Positions 1-7,963 of a stretch of DNA of 21,646 bases are shown here, piece after piece. The first letter of the stretch is position 1, and every line of letters starts with the position of its first letter. The stretch spans positions 1 to 21,646 of the forward strand of contig CAYUAI010000067.1 in assembly GCA_964442745.1 (NCBI GenBank), written 5' to 3'. The translations under genes were made by a program, and so were the position numbers. Under the pieces are notes generated by a model. The model saw only the letters and a list, made by a program, of their open reading frames with translations, ran no database searches and was not told the origin of the DNA. The DNA is from CAYUAI01 sp964442745. Its GTDB lineage: Bacteria; Pseudomonadota; Gammaproteobacteria; S012-40.

Positions 1-71
1 GCGCGAGTGGACTCGAACCACCGACCCCCACCATGTCAAGGTGGTGCTCTAACCAGCTGAGCTACGCGCCT
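1..71 (-). tRNA. tRNA-Val (anticodon GAC), 3' end cut by window edge
   Basis: Read on the minus strand, the sequence folds as a complete cloverleaf: D arm GCTCAGCTGGTTAGAGC, anticodon stem CCACC/GGTGG around loop TTGACAT (anticodon GAC at 35-37), and T arm with TTCGAGT. The 5' acceptor strand AGGCGCG (71 down to 65) pairs with CGCGC at the left edge; the last acceptor bases, discriminator and any CCA lie outside the window. Confidence 0.96.
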
Positions 72-211
72 AAAATTAACAGCCGGGGAAGATACCACGA
101 GTCTCAACACAACTCAAGCCTTCGTTTGAAATTTTGTTATCAAACACGAACAATCGAACAAATCTTCATCATCACGTCCACTTTTCGAGCAATTACCCCC
201 CATTATTTGGA

Positions 212-460
212 TCAAGCCGTTAACAAAATCATAGCTTTTGAGCATGATGTGTTAACGCCGTTGATCAATTCAACCGTAAGTGACGCGGCAACAAAACGAC
301 GGCTCATTGTATAGGGAGCGATAGAAGGCTCAGCTAGATTTTCGCCGTACGGATGGTATAAAACCTTTTTTTGAAAGAAAGCTAAACGCGTTCGGTTAAG
401 TTCAATTTGTTCAACGTCATCACCTTTAGTGAGCAAAAAACATACACTCTGTTTCATCAT
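212..460 (-). CDS. Small hypothetical protein (82 aa), divergent from the lipid operon
   Basis: An 82-residue ORF with balanced, gene-like codon use and protein-like composition (MMKQSVCFLL at the start, then a charged segment and a region rich in P, Y and R). I do not recognise the family. A GAGGAGG sequence lies about 13 bases upstream of the ATGATG start, a little far for an ideal ribosome site. The gene would be transcribed away from the HMG-CoA reductase operon, sharing the short 461-547 region as a divergent control region, and would end toward the tRNA. No signal peptide or membrane segment is evident. It could still be a chance ORF; conservation in relatives would decide. Confidence 0.5.
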   Translation of the reverse strand: MMKQSVCFLLTKGDDVEQIELNRTRLAFFQKKVLYHPYGENLAEPSIAPYTMSRRFVAASLTVELINGVNTSCSKAMILLTA

Positions 461-547
461 TTTGCCACATAAACCTCCTCCATAATGATCCCACTAAATT
501 CAGTTCATCAGCATGATGACCGATTTATGCTTCCGGGAGGCTTTATA

Positions 548-1852
548 ATGGATAACAAACACTCTAAATTTAACGAGGATAAATCAATGTCGACACAACA
601 ACGCCGGGCACAAGAGTACCTGGAACGCATTTTTCAGTCTCAGGATTTAGCGACACTGCAGCAACGGCTGCAACCCAAAACAAGCGACCCGGCCCCTAGC
701 ATTCCACGTAACCCACGCATTACCGAAAAAGCGCTGGCAAAACGTTGGCAAGTATTAGCGGTGTCTGAATCGATTCAGGAACAACTGCTAGACCCGCAAA
801 CCGACCGTCAAAAAGATGACTATCAGCGTAACATTGAAAATTTTATCGGTACCGTTAAATTACCGGTGGGCATTGCCGGTCCGCTGCGTATCAATGGGCT
901 GTTTGCCCAAGGTGATTATTATCTGCCGTTAGCCACCAGTGAAGCCGCCTTAGTGGCCTCTTATAGTCGCGGTGCCACCCTGATCAGTAAAGCCGGCGGA
1001 TGTGCCGCCATGTTATTGAGTGAAGGAGTTAGCCGCGCACCAGGGTTTGCATTTAAAACGCTGGCCGAAGCCGGTGCTTTTGTCGCTTGGGTGGTGGGTG
1101 AACTTGAACCGTTTAAAAACATTGCCGAATCCACCAGCCGGTTTGTTCAATGGCAGGATATGCGTCTCACGGTGGAAGGTAACCACGTATATCTTAATTT
1201 TGAATATCGTACCGGTGATGCCGCCGGTCAAAATATGGTAACCATTGCCACCCACGCCATTTGCCAATATATCAAACAAAACAGTCCCGTTCCCATCGAA
1301 TATTCGTTCATTGAAGCCAACCTGTCGGGTGATAAAAAAGCCAGCGCACAATCGTTTCAATCCGTGCGAGGCAAAAAAGTCACCGCTGAAATAACCCTCT
1401 CTTCGGCGCTGGTGCATCAAGTATTGCACACCACTCCGCAAAGAATGGTGGACTATTGGCGCATGTCAGCCATCGGTGGTGTACTCAGTGGCACTATCGG
1501 TGTTCAAGGTCACTATGCCAATGGTTTAGCGGCACTCTATATTGCTTGCGGTCAAGATGCCGCTTGTGTCTCAGAATCAGCCGTCGGGGTAACGCGGTTT
1601 GAATTAACGAAGGCCGGTGACTTATACGCCGCCGTGACCTTGCCTAATCTTATTGTGGGTACGGTGGGTGGCGGGACCGGCTTACCAAGCCAACGTGCCT
1701 GCTTGGAGATCATGGGGTTGGCTGGCACCGGTAAAGCACAAGCCTTGGCGGAAGTCAGCGCCGCCCTGGTCTTGGCCGGAGAGTTATCAATTATCGGTGC
1801 TTTATGTGCGGACCATTTCACCCGCGCCCATCAACAATTAGCCCGAGGTTAA
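548..1852 (+). CDS. Hydroxymethylglutaryl-CoA reductase, class I type
   Basis: Reduces HMG-CoA to mevalonate with NADPH, the committed step of the mevalonate isoprenoid route; predicted cytosolic. In the 434-residue product, LPLATSEAALVASYSRG holds the catalytic Glu (about E132), GDAAGQNM the dinucleotide-binding motif, SGDKKAS the catalytic Lys (K263), GQDAACVSES the catalytic Asp (D337), and HFTRAHQ near the end the catalytic His (H428). GTVGGGTGLPSQ is also family-typical. All catalytic residues are kept. I chose the start at 548 because GGGAGG sits 7 bases before it; the frame stays open upstream to 485, and 587 (MSTQQRR) is a weaker alternative. It is the first gene of a seven-gene operon. 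No other mevalonate-pathway gene is in the window. Confidence 0.93.
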   Translation: MDNKHSKFNEDKSMSTQQRRAQEYLERIFQSQDLATLQQRLQPKTSDPAPSIPRNPRITEKALAKRWQVLAVSESIQEQLLDPQTDRQKDDYQRNIENFIGTVKLPVGIAGPLRINGLFAQGDYYLPLATSEAALVASYSRGATLISKAGGCAAMLLSEGVSRAPGFAFKTLAEAGAFVAWVVGELEPFKNIAESTSRFVQWQDMRLTVEGNHVYLNFEYRTGDAAGQNMVTIATHAICQYIKQNSPVPIEYSFIEANLSGDKKASAQSFQSVRGKKVTAEITLSSALVHQVLHTTPQRMVDYWRMSAIGGVLSGTIGVQGHYANGLAALYIACGQDAACVSESAVGVTRFELTKAGDLYAAVTLPNLIVGTVGGGTGLPSQRACLEIMGLAGTGKAQALAEVSAALVLAGELSIIGALCADHFTRAHQQLARG

Positions 1853-1858
1853 TCGCAA

Positions 1859-2782
1859 ATGATGGCGATCATTAGCCGCAATCGCTGGTGGATTTATCAG
1901 CGGGAACGTTTTCCCATTGTCGCCCATGCTCCCTTAGTCGCGGCCTTTAGCTTTTCTGCCCTGTGTTTTTCCTCACTATTGCGTGGCGATATTGCTCTGC
2001 CCGGACTCATACCCGCCCTCGTCGCTTTTATCAGCGCTTTATTGTTTTTTTTATTGCTGCGTATTGCCGATGAATTCAAAGACTTTGAAGAAGATTGTCG
2101 TTATCGCCCATATCGCCCCGTCCCTCGTGGCTTGGTGACATTAAACGAACTGGCGATCATTGCCATTGCCGCTTTACTGATACAGCTCGTACTTGCCCTC
2201 TGGTTAACCACCAACCTGATCCTTATATTGCTGCTGGTCTGGGGCTATCTCGCGCTCATGAGCAAAGAATTTTTTATCCATGATTGGCTCAAAAAACGCC
2301 CGATGATGTATATGCTGAGTCACATGTTAATTATGCCACTGATTGATCTTTACGCCACCGCCTGCGATTGGTTGCTCGCCGGTGAAGGCCTGCCAGCCGG
2401 ATTATATTGGTTTCTTCTGGTCAGTTTTTTCAATGGCATGGTCATCGAAATTGGTCGTAAAATACGTAGCCCAAACGACGAGGAACCTGGGGTGGAAACT
2501 TATACGGCCTTATGGGGCCAACAACGCGCCGTTATTGCCTGGTTGAGTGCATTACTGTTAACCACAGCTTGTGCGCTCATGGCGGCCTGGCAAATTGACT
2601 TTTTGCTACCAGCGGTTTTATTAATGATGAGTTTATTATTTATCGCCGGCGCGCTGAGTTTAGCTTTTGTTAAACAAGCCACTTCCTCACTGGCTAAAAA
2701 ATTTGAGCTGGTATCGGGTATCTGGACCTTATTAATGTATTTATCACTGGGTGTGGTGCCACTCGTTTGGAGTCAAGCATGA
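1859..2782 (+). CDS. UbiA-superfamily membrane prenyltransferase
   Basis: Integral membrane protein of 307 residues with about eight hydrophobic segments. UbiA enzymes move a prenyl chain from its diphosphate to an acceptor at the membrane. The first Asp-rich motif is RIADEFKDFEEDCRY (68-82; D71, D75 and D79 spaced like NDxxDxxxD), followed by RPYRPVPRGLV, a typical loop of the family. The second motif region is around 197-215 (KIRSPNDEEPGVETY). The acceptor cannot be read from sequence. The gene begins 6 bp after the HMG-CoA reductase stop; ATG at 1859 or 1862 could start it, with GAGG at 1845-1848. Its stop overlaps the next start by 4 bp. Together with gene 1 this argues for an isoprenoid product. 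UbiA family is firm, substrate unknown. Confidence 0.87.
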   Translation: MMAIISRNRWWIYQRERFPIVAHAPLVAAFSFSALCFSSLLRGDIALPGLIPALVAFISALLFFLLLRIADEFKDFEEDCRYRPYRPVPRGLVTLNELAIIAIAALLIQLVLALWLTTNLILILLLVWGYLALMSKEFFIHDWLKKRPMMYMLSHMLIMPLIDLYATACDWLLAGEGLPAGLYWFLLVSFFNGMVIEIGRKIRSPNDEEPGVETYTALWGQQRAVIAWLSALLLTTACALMAAWQIDFLLPAVLLMMSLLFIAGALSLAFVKQATSSLAKKFELVSGIWTLLMYLSLGVVPLVWSQA

Positions 2783-5436
2783 ACTATATTCAATATCCCA
2801 CCGATCAGAATGAGCTTAGCTTGTTCGGAGGTAAAGCGAGCGCCCTGGCAAAACTCCATCACCCGAGCCTGCCTATTCCACCTTGGTTTGTCTTATCTCC
2901 TCCGGCGTTAACCGCTTGTTTAACCAAAGCCCAGCAAACGGCCTGGAAAAATGCCACATCGAGCGCACAATTTCACGACATCATCGCCGCACTGACGGTG
3001 AATGGCCCCGTATTGACAGAACTGCAAACGGCCATTGCCCAACTTTGCCCCGACGGTCAACGTGTCGCTGTGCGATCATCGGCGGTGGAAGAAGATAGCC
3101 GACAACATTCGTTTGCCGGACAATTAGAGAGTTTTTTATTTGTCGAGCCTCATGACATCGCAAAACGCCTTGTGGATGTCTGGCGTTCTGGCTTTAGCGA
3201 ACGCGTCTTACTTTATCGACAAGAAGCCGGTCTGCCGATCACACCACAAACCCCGGCGGTACTGGTACAACAAATGGTAAACGCCGATAGCTCGGGAGTA
3301 GCGTTTGCCGCCGACCCGGTGAGCGGTCAACGTTCAGTCTCTGTCGTCGGCGCGCTCTATGGGCTTGGCACCGCCCTGGTTTCCGGTGAAGCCGACGCCG
3401 ATACCTTTCACGTTAATCAACACAACGCCATTATAAAACGGGATATTGTCAAAAAAACCACCAGGCACCGTTTTGATAAAAATCAACCGGAGGGCGTCAG
3501 TGCCCAGCCGGTCGCCACAGATAAAATCAACCAAGCCGCGCTGAGTGATATCCAGATCCGCGAAGTAACCGCTTTAGTACGTGCCACCAGCCAAGTATTT
3601 GCCCACCCTCAGGACATCGAATGGGCCTATCAACATCGGCAACTCTACTTATTGCAATCTCGTCCGATCACCTCACTGCGCGATATCGCTGACCCCGATG
3701 CGGAATTGAATATTTGGGATAACAGCAATATCGTCGAAAGTTATGGCGGTGTGACTACCCCATTAACCTTTACTTTTGCCAGTAAAGCCTATCAAGAAGT
3801 CTATCGTCAATTTTGCCGAATTTTAAAAGTCCCGAGTAAAACCATTAACGCCAATGATAACACCTATCGCCGTATGCTGGGCTTAATCCGTGGCCGAGTG
3901 TACTATAATATGCTCGCCTGGTATCGGGTATTAGCGATGTTGCCGGGCTTTACTTTTAATCGCCGTTTTATGGAACAAATGATGGGCGTTAAGCAAGGCC
4001 TGCCAGAGGACATTGCCCAGCAATTGAATCGCGCTGGGAGTGGCGATAAATTACTCGACGCATTCAACTTACTGAGAATGTTCAGCGGTTTAATCAGCAA
4101 TCACTGGAAACTCACTAAAACAATAGAGCGTTTTTACCAACGGTTAAATAACGCCTTAGATAGCCATGGCAAAACCCTATCCGAGATGAGACCCGATGAG
4201 TTGTGCCAGCATTATCATGCCTTGGAAAACCAATTGCTCACCCGCTGGGACGCACCTCTCATTAATGATTTTTTTGCCATGATCTTCCATGGTGTACTGC
4301 GCAAGCTCTCCACCCGTTGGTGTCACGACAGCCATGACACGCTACATAATGATTTGCTCTGTGGTGAAGGCGGGATGATCAGTGCAGAACCGGCGAAACG
4401 CGTCTGTGAAATGGCGCAAACCATCGCCACGGACCCGGCACTAATAGAAATACTCACCGAAGGATCACTGGACATTATCCATCAGGCGATTGAAAATCAT
4501 GCCGCTTTTTATGATCAATATCAAGCCTACTTGGAAAAATTTGGGGATCGTTGTTTAGATGAATTGAAACTGGAAAGCCTCAGTTTACACGATGACCCTA
4601 TGTTATTGTTAAGGTCAGTCGGGCAATTGGCACAACGCATTCATCAAGAACCCGTCAACCCAGTGAAAAATATCGAAATCGATATTCGTCGTCGTGCCGA
4701 AAGCCAAGTCAATGAGGCCTTGCAAGCACAACGTATTAAATATCACCTCTTTCAATGGATTTTAAAAAATGCTCGCCATCGGGTACGGGATCGTGAAAAT
4801 CTACGCTTTGAGCGCACGCGATTGTTTGGTCATATTCGTCGGCTTTTTGTTGCGTTAAGCAAACACTTTTCCGCCCTCGATATGATCCATACACCAACCG
4901 ATATTTTTTATCTCGAAGTGGATGAGATCATGGGCATAGTTGAAGGAACCACCAGCACCACAAATCTAAAAGCGTTAATTGCCATCCGCCGTGAAGAGTT
5001 TCAAAATTATCAAACCCAACCCGCCCCCGCCGATCGTTTTGAAACCTATGGCATGGTTCATCAAGGTAATGCTTTTCAAGACGATGCCATCAGCACAGAA
5101 ACGCCTCATGAAGCATTCACCGGCATTGCTTGTTGCCCAGGAATCGTGCGCGGCCCCGTCCGAGTGATTAGCGATCCACGTCAAGCCATCCTGAAAGCCG
5201 GCGAAATTCTCGTGGCAGAACGGACGGACCCCGGCTGGATCATGTTATTCCCGACAGCTTCCGCGTTGTTAATTGAACGAGGCAGCTTGTTATCTCACTC
5301 CGCCATTGTGGCCCGTGAAATGGGCATTCCCGCCATCGTTTCCATTAGCCGTATCACTCGTCATTTAAAAGATGGTGATTGGGTGGAAATGGATGGTAGC
5401 CGTGGATCGATTAAACGCATTGAACCTGCTCAATAG
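2779..5436 (+). CDS. PEP-synthase/rifampin-phosphotransferase-like dikinase
   Basis: An 885-residue protein with the PPDK/PEP-synthase layout. The N-terminal ATP-grasp half begins FGGKASALAKL and carries VRSSAVEEDSRQHSFAGQ (about 98-117) and LYLLQSRPITSL near residue 295. A middle domain starts around WDNSNIVESYGGVTTPLTF. The C-terminal phosphohistidine domain has GSLLSHSAIVAREMGIPAIV, with catalytic His about 840. Such enzymes split ATP to AMP and phosphate, passing a phosphoryl group via the swinging His domain to a substrate held by another domain. The C-terminal PEP/pyruvate barrel of true PEP synthase is absent, and the order ATP-grasp, substrate domain, His domain is that of rifampin phosphotransferase. 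A biosynthetic intermediate is therefore a likelier substrate than pyruvate. Start ATG 2779 overlaps the previous stop (ATGA) with GGAG upstream; the open frame from TTG 2767 is not needed. Confidence 0.88.
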   Translation: MNYIQYPTDQNELSLFGGKASALAKLHHPSLPIPPWFVLSPPALTACLTKAQQTAWKNATSSAQFHDIIAALTVNGPVLTELQTAIAQLCPDGQRVAVRSSAVEEDSRQHSFAGQLESFLFVEPHDIAKRLVDVWRSGFSERVLLYRQEAGLPITPQTPAVLVQQMVNADSSGVAFAADPVSGQRSVSVVGALYGLGTALVSGEADADTFHVNQHNAIIKRDIVKKTTRHRFDKNQPEGVSAQPVATDKINQAALSDIQIREVTALVRATSQVFAHPQDIEWAYQHRQLYLLQSRPITSLRDIADPDAELNIWDNSNIVESYGGVTTPLTFTFASKAYQEVYRQFCRILKVPSKTINANDNTYRRMLGLIRGRVYYNMLAWYRVLAMLPGFTFNRRFMEQMMGVKQGLPEDIAQQLNRAGSGDKLLDAFNLLRMFSGLISNHWKLTKTIERFYQRLNNALDSHGKTLSEMRPDELCQHYHALENQLLTRWDAPLINDFFAMIFHGVLRKLSTRWCHDSHDTLHNDLLCGEGGMISAEPAKRVCEMAQTIATDPALIEILTEGSLDIIHQAIENHAAFYDQYQAYLEKFGDRCLDELKLESLSLHDDPMLLLRSVGQLAQRIHQEPVNPVKNIEIDIRRRAESQVNEALQAQRIKYHLFQWILKNARHRVRDRENLRFERTRLFGHIRRLFVALSKHFSALDMIHTPTDIFYLEVDEIMGIVEGTTSTTNLKALIAIRREEFQNYQTQPAPADRFETYGMVHQGNAFQDDAISTETPHEAFTGIACCPGIVRGPVRVISDPRQAILKAGEILVAERTDPGWIMLFPTASALLIERGSLLSHSAIVAREMGIPAIVSISRITRHLKDGDWVEMDGSRGSIKRIEPAQ

Positions 5437-5446
5437 GGAGCTCACC

Positions 5447-6574
5447 ATGTCCCATGAAACCGTATCCAGAAAAATTGAATCCAGCGAAATTGTCAAGCGT
5501 GCTGATTTTTCCCAAATTCGTTATGCGCAATGCTGGGAAGATGCCGACATTTTGCTTGATGGCTTAGCGATCCAAGCTGGCGACACCTGCCTCAGCATTG
5601 CATCGGCGGGTGATAATGCCTTAGCTATGTTATGCCGTGAGGCGGGGCGCGTCATTGCGTTAGATCTGAATCCAGCGCAACTGGCCTGCCTTGAGCTTCG
5701 TATCGCCGCTTATCGATGTTTGGATCACCCTGAGTTATTGCAACTGATGGGATCTCGCCCCAGCGACAAACGCCGAACCCTCTATGAAAAATGTCACTCG
5801 GCCTTGTCTAAAGATGCCCGCCGATTTTGGGAGGCCCATGGCACTGAAATTGATCACGGCATCGGCGGGGCGGGAAAATTTGAGCGTTATTTTTCACTGT
5901 TCAGACGACGAATTTTGCCTTTAGTCCATGGTCGTCAACGCATCACCCAGTTGTTAGCCGGCGGTGATCAGGTACAACGGGAGACGTTCTACGACCAGCA
6001 GTGGAATCACTGGCGTTGGCGAGCCTTATTTAAGATATTTTTTTCCCGGTTTGTGATGGGCCGTATGGGACGTGATCCGAGTTTTTTTCAATATGTGGAA
6101 GGCGATGTGGCCAATCAGATTCTTAAACACACGCATTACGCGCTCACTGCACTCAATCCCGCTGACAACCCCTATTTGCAATGGATTCTCACTGGCCAAC
6201 ACCGCACCGCCCTACCGTTGGCTTTACGAGAGGAGAATTTCGATACCATTCGTGAGCGTCTTGATCATATCGAGTGGCATTTATTGTCGGTTGAAGCCTA
6301 TCTTGAGCAACATCAAGGAATGCCGATTCATCGCTACAATCTCAGTGATATTTTCGAATATATGTCTAAAGAAAATTATCACCGCTTGTTACAGCGACTC
6401 ATTGACGCGGCAGCGCCTCAGGCACGACTCGCTTATTGGAATATGTTAGTGCCACGCCACCGCCCTGAATTTATGGCACAAAAATTACAACCACTCACCG
6501 CCTTAAGCCAACAACTTTATGCATGCGACAAAGCTTTTTTTTATATGGCGTTTATTGTGGAAGAAGTCATATGA
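5447..6574 (+). CDS. BtaA-like SAM:diacylglycerol 3-amino-3-carboxypropyltransferase (DUF3419)
   Basis: A 375-residue protein of the DUF3419/BtaA family. BtaA moves the aminocarboxypropyl group of S-adenosylmethionine onto diacylglycerol, giving the homoserine-ether head group of betaine lipids. The N-terminal signature IRYAQCWEDADILLDGL (24-40) leads into the SAM-binding Rossmann region SIASAGDNALAML (50-62) and VIALDLNPAQLACLELR (69-85). Length is close to bacterial BtaA. I chose ATG 5447 because GGGAG precedes it by a good spacing and the signature begins shortly after; the upstream open frame to 5372 overlaps the dikinase gene. No BtaB-type N-methyltransferase is nearby, so the product may stay unmethylated or the acceptor may be a different lipid alcohol. 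Family assignment is strong, exact acceptor is inferred. Confidence 0.85.
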   Translation: MSHETVSRKIESSEIVKRADFSQIRYAQCWEDADILLDGLAIQAGDTCLSIASAGDNALAMLCREAGRVIALDLNPAQLACLELRIAAYRCLDHPELLQLMGSRPSDKRRTLYEKCHSALSKDARRFWEAHGTEIDHGIGGAGKFERYFSLFRRRILPLVHGRQRITQLLAGGDQVQRETFYDQQWNHWRWRALFKIFFSRFVMGRMGRDPSFFQYVEGDVANQILKHTHYALTALNPADNPYLQWILTGQHRTALPLALREENFDTIRERLDHIEWHLLSVEAYLEQHQGMPIHRYNLSDIFEYMSKENYHRLLQRLIDAAAPQARLAYWNMLVPRHRPEFMAQKLQPLTALSQQLYACDKAFFYMAFIVEEVI

Positions 6575-6630
6575 TTAGACGCCAACACAAACTCAACGCT
6601 TCAGCACAGGCAATGCAAGATGTCAATTAA
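6571..6630 (+). CDS. Possible 19-codon linking mini-ORF
   Basis: ATG at 6571 overlaps the stop of the BtaA-like gene as ATGA, exactly as in three other junctions of this operon. The frame reads MIRRQHKLNASAQAMQDVN and ends with TAA at 6628-6630, just past the next gene's ATG at 6620. It could carry ribosomes across the only long gap of the operon (translational coupling). It has no recognisable domain and may be chance. Confidence 0.3.
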   Translation: MIRRQHKLNASAQAMQDVN

Positions 6631-7963
6631 CCCCTGGTTAGGGATCACAATTATCATTGGCAGTTTACTGGTATTATTTGCTGCACTGCGTTTTTATCAA
6701 CATCGATTTTCACCTCACCCAGAACTGGTACGCAAACTATTGCATATCATCATGGGGGGGATGACACTCAGCTTTCCGTGGATATTTCATGAAAACTGGC
6801 CCGTGTTGCTACTCGCAAGCGTAACCATCCTCAGTTTATTATTACTCAGGCACGTCAAAAAACTTAAAAAACAATGGGGAGATGTGATTCATGGGATCTC
6901 ACGCCAATCCTCCGGAGAAATTTATTTTCCGGCGGCGGTGGCCATTCTTTTTGTTTTGGCTAAAGGAGATGCCTTGCTGTTTTGTATTCCCATCCTCATT
7001 TTAACCTTGGCCGATGCATTGGCCGCACTGGTTGGCGTGTATTATGGAAAATACCATTACGCCACCGCCGAAGGAACGAAAAGCTTTGAAGGCTCTCTGG
7101 CATTTTTTACCATTGCTTTTTTAAGCATTCACATCCCATTATTACTCTTCAGCGACGTAGGTCGTGTCGAAACCTTGCTCATTGGTTTAATCATGGGTAT
7201 TTTAATCATGTTATTTGAAGCCATCGCTTGGCGAGGTTTAGATAATTTGTTTATTCCCCTAGGGGCTTTTGTACTACTCAAAGCCTACATCCCCATGGAA
7301 AGTGAATTACTGTTCACTCGCTTAGTGGTCATTTGTCTATTAATTGTGCTTTTTTATCAGGTACGACGACGCACGACACTCGATGACAGTGCTATGTTAG
7401 GCGCGGCATTAGTGGCCTATGTGAGTTGGGCAATCGGTGGTATATCCTGGTTATTACCACCGCTGGTTATGCTGATCGCTTATTCGCTATTCAATGCCCA
7501 CTCCACCCTCAAAGAACAATCAGCTCATAGCATTTACGCCGTCGTCAGTGTCAGTTTGCCGGGATTGATATGGTTGTTTTTTGCCAAAAGTTTGCAACAG
7601 CCAGATTTCATCTATCCGTATACGATTAGCTACGCCGCGCAGCTAGCCATTATCGGTGTGGCTCACATTAAGTTTACTGAATCGGCTATCACAAACCGCG
7701 CACTACTCACTCGCACCACCCTGCAAAGTTGGGGTCTGATAATCATACCGTTTATGGTGTCACATGCCAATGGTTGGACGATCATCCTGCTGGCCACGAG
7801 CGCACTGTGCTTGATTACCCTCGCCGCCTTTATTTTTTTACGCTGGCAACCCCACATCAGCGACTGTCCAACCGATAGCCCGCGCTGGTGGCGTCAAACC
7901 AGTGTAGCAACACTGGTTTCGATACTAAGTTTGACACCACTTTATTTATTTAACGGATTATGA
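6620..7963 (+). CDS. Phytol/dolichol kinase-like membrane protein (VTE5-type) with extra C-terminal membrane half
   Basis: A 447-residue polytopic membrane protein. The N-terminal half (about 1-230) matches the CTP-dependent polyprenol kinase / phosphatidate cytidylyltransferase-like group: HPELVRKLLHIIMGG (33-47), SSGEIYFPAAVAILF (97-111), LTLADALAALVGVYYGK (128-144), AEGTKSFEGSLAFF (150-163) and DNLFIPLGAFVLL (208-220). Enzymes such as VTE5 phosphorylate phytol or other prenyl alcohols. The remaining 220 residues hold further hydrophobic segments, starting with TLDDSAMLGAALVAYVSW, which single-domain VTE5 proteins lack; a DUF92/VTE6-like prenyl-phosphate kinase is one possibility but I cannot confirm it. 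The ribosome site before ATG 6620 is poor, and a mini-ORF bridges from the previous gene. The stop overlaps the next start by 4 bp. Confidence 0.8.
   Translation: MSINPWLGITIIIGSLLVLFAALRFYQHRFSPHPELVRKLLHIIMGGMTLSFPWIFHENWPVLLLASVTILSLLLLRHVKKLKKQWGDVIHGISRQSSGEIYFPAAVAILFVLAKGDALLFCIPILILTLADALAALVGVYYGKYHYATAEGTKSFEGSLAFFTIAFLSIHIPLLLFSDVGRVETLLIGLIMGILIMLFEAIAWRGLDNLFIPLGAFVLLKAYIPMESELLFTRLVVICLLIVLFYQVRRRTTLDDSAMLGAALVAYVSWAIGGISWLLPPLVMLIAYSLFNAHSTLKEQSAHSIYAVVSVSLPGLIWLFFAKSLQQPDFIYPYTISYAAQLAIIGVAHIKFTESAITNRALLTRTTLQSWGLIIIPFMVSHANGWTIILLATSALCLITLAAFIFLRWQPHISDCPTDSPRWWRQTSVATLVSILSLTPLYLFNGL

Noticed and set aside
1..71. tRNA-Val as attachment site of an integrated island
   Set aside because: No integrase gene and no second copy of the tRNA end were seen in the window.
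33..314. 93-codon + strand ORF covering the tRNA and the small minus-strand gene
   Set aside because: It begins inside the tRNA and overlaps the more protein-like minus-strand frame; no ribosome site or recognisable motif.
2779..5436. True PEP synthase
   Set aside because: The phosphohistidine domain is at the C-terminus and no PEP-binding barrel follows it.
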